DNA from: Rhizophagus sp. LPA8_4_AMF
Taxonomy: Eukaryota > Glomeromycota > Glomeromycetes > Glomerales > Glomeraceae
NCBI GenBank assembly: GCA_021464525.1
Contig: JADRCO010000347.1
Location: 1 to 36,634 of the forward strand
Length of the DNA: 36,634 bases
Reading direction: 5' to 3'
The notes under the pieces were generated by a model that was given only the letters and a program-made list of their open reading frames with translations, ran no database searches and was not told where the DNA came from. Positions 35,805-36,634 of the stretch are shown one piece after another. The position numbers and the translations under genes are program-made. Within the stretch, counting starts at the first letter, position 1; every line of letters starts with the position of its first letter.

Positions 35805-36634
35805 ATGACAAACCAATTTTTTCCAAAATTAAGTAAAAATTATATTGAAATTCTGGAGGATGATGAATATTATGATATTACGATTGAAGTTGGTAAAGAT
35901 CCGGATGTGAAAATTTTTCGAGGGCATATGATTATTCTGTGCTACCGTTCTCCATTTTTACGACAAACTTTGACCTCCAATAAAAAGAATAATGAATTAA
36001 CTCATCTTAAGTTTCCGGATATTTCACCAGATATTTTTCAAAATATTTTGACGTAAGTTTATATTATTAATTTTATTACCTAATTGTTAATTATATTTAA
36101 ACATTTATTAAAAAATTTTTATTTTTAATAATATAGATATATTTATGGAGGTATCATTTCATTAGATGATAAAGACATTTCGGTAATTTTAGATGTATTG
36201 GTTGTCGCCGAAAAACTTCATCTACAAGAATTGGTCGATTTTTTACAAAAATATTTAATTGAAAATAAAGCTGAAGTGATGGAACAACAATTTGAACTTA
36301 TTTATCAAACGAGTCTTCAATCTAATTCTTTAACAGAACTTCAACAATTTTGTACTGATTATATGGCTAAATCTCCTGAAAAAATATTTAAATCGCTTAG
36401 TTTTACTTCACTTACCGAAGAATCTTTAATTTCACTTATTAAACGTGACGATTTAAAAATGGATGAAGTTAAAATTTGGGATTACGTATTAAAATGGGGT
36501 CTTGCACGGAATTCTACAATTAATACGGAGCCTTCAAATTGGTCAGCAGACGATCTCAATGCAATGAAAGCTACTTTACAAAATTGTTTACCCTATGTTA
36601 GATTTTTTGGTTTATCTTCTAAAGATTTTTTAAG
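35805..36634 (+). CDS. BTB-BACK domain protein, 3' part beyond the window
   Basis: Two exons are visible: 35805-36052 and 36137 to the window end, joined in phase through the Thr codon of ILTYIYGG. The N-terminus begins MTNQFFPKLSKNYIEILEDD. The BTB fold follows with YYDITIEVG (about 23-31), FRGHMIILCYRSPFLR (about 38-53), FPDISPDIFQNILTYIYGG and a LVVAEKLHLQELVDFLQKYL helix pair. From about residue 130 a BACK-like helical domain has SLTSLTEESLISLIKRDDL-type sequence and VKIWDYVLKWGLARN. BTB proteins of this class usually recruit substrates to cullin-3 ubiquitin ligases. In Glomeromycotina similar proteins often end in a TLDc domain or Kelch repeats, but the end lies outside this window. A decayed relative lies at 31310-31541. 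Confidence 0.9.

Overview
This window looks like nuclear DNA of a filamentous fungus with a very AT-rich, intron-dense, repeat-laden genome. The best guess is an arbuscular mycorrhizal fungus (Glomeromycotina, Rhizophagus-like). That guess is an inference from three things: extremely AT-rich spacers, genes with many short introns, and the gene families present (BTB/BACK protein, ion-transport protein with an N-terminal propeller-like part, Mutator-like and tnp2/Plavaka-like transposase relics). All exon coordinates were read by eye from splice signals, codon phase and family conservation; no transcript data were available.

Layout. 1-1560: decayed MULE/FAR1-type transposase (minus). 1561-4946: almost pure AT-rich spacer with one strong hairpin and a 21-bp repeat. 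4947-7926: peroxisomal acyl-CoA oxidase, 16 exons, ending in SKL (plus). 9133-11995: translation termination factor eRF3, 14 exons (plus). 12539-14801: chaperonin subunit CCT epsilon, 9 exons (minus). 15064-16838: CaMK-type protein kinase, 10 exons (plus), head-to-head with CCT epsilon across 262 bp. 17040-17875: a decayed partial copy of the ion-channel gene that lies intact at 19959-24447 (plus, 9 exons, 1284 codons). The spacer just upstream of that intact gene carries a diverged direct duplication. 24448-35804: gene-poor and repeat-rich, with relics of a tnp2/Plavaka-like transposase, a BTB gene fragment containing a 61-bp triplication, small inverted-repeat elements and a frameshifted unknown gene. 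35805 to the end: BTB-BACK gene running off the window (plus).

Functionally, the 5-17 kb block is conserved housekeeping: peroxisomal beta-oxidation, translation termination, tubulin/actin folding, and calcium-type kinase signalling. These genes do not form a pathway; they are a conserved island between family-expansion and transposon-rich sequence. I saw no defence, toxin or secondary-metabolite system. The least expected signals are: the relic paralogue beside the intact channel gene; the duplicated upstream region of that channel gene; the triplicated BTB fragment; two GC-AG introns in adjacent genes; and a paired TTCACGTGAT motif in the shared CCT epsilon/kinase promoter.
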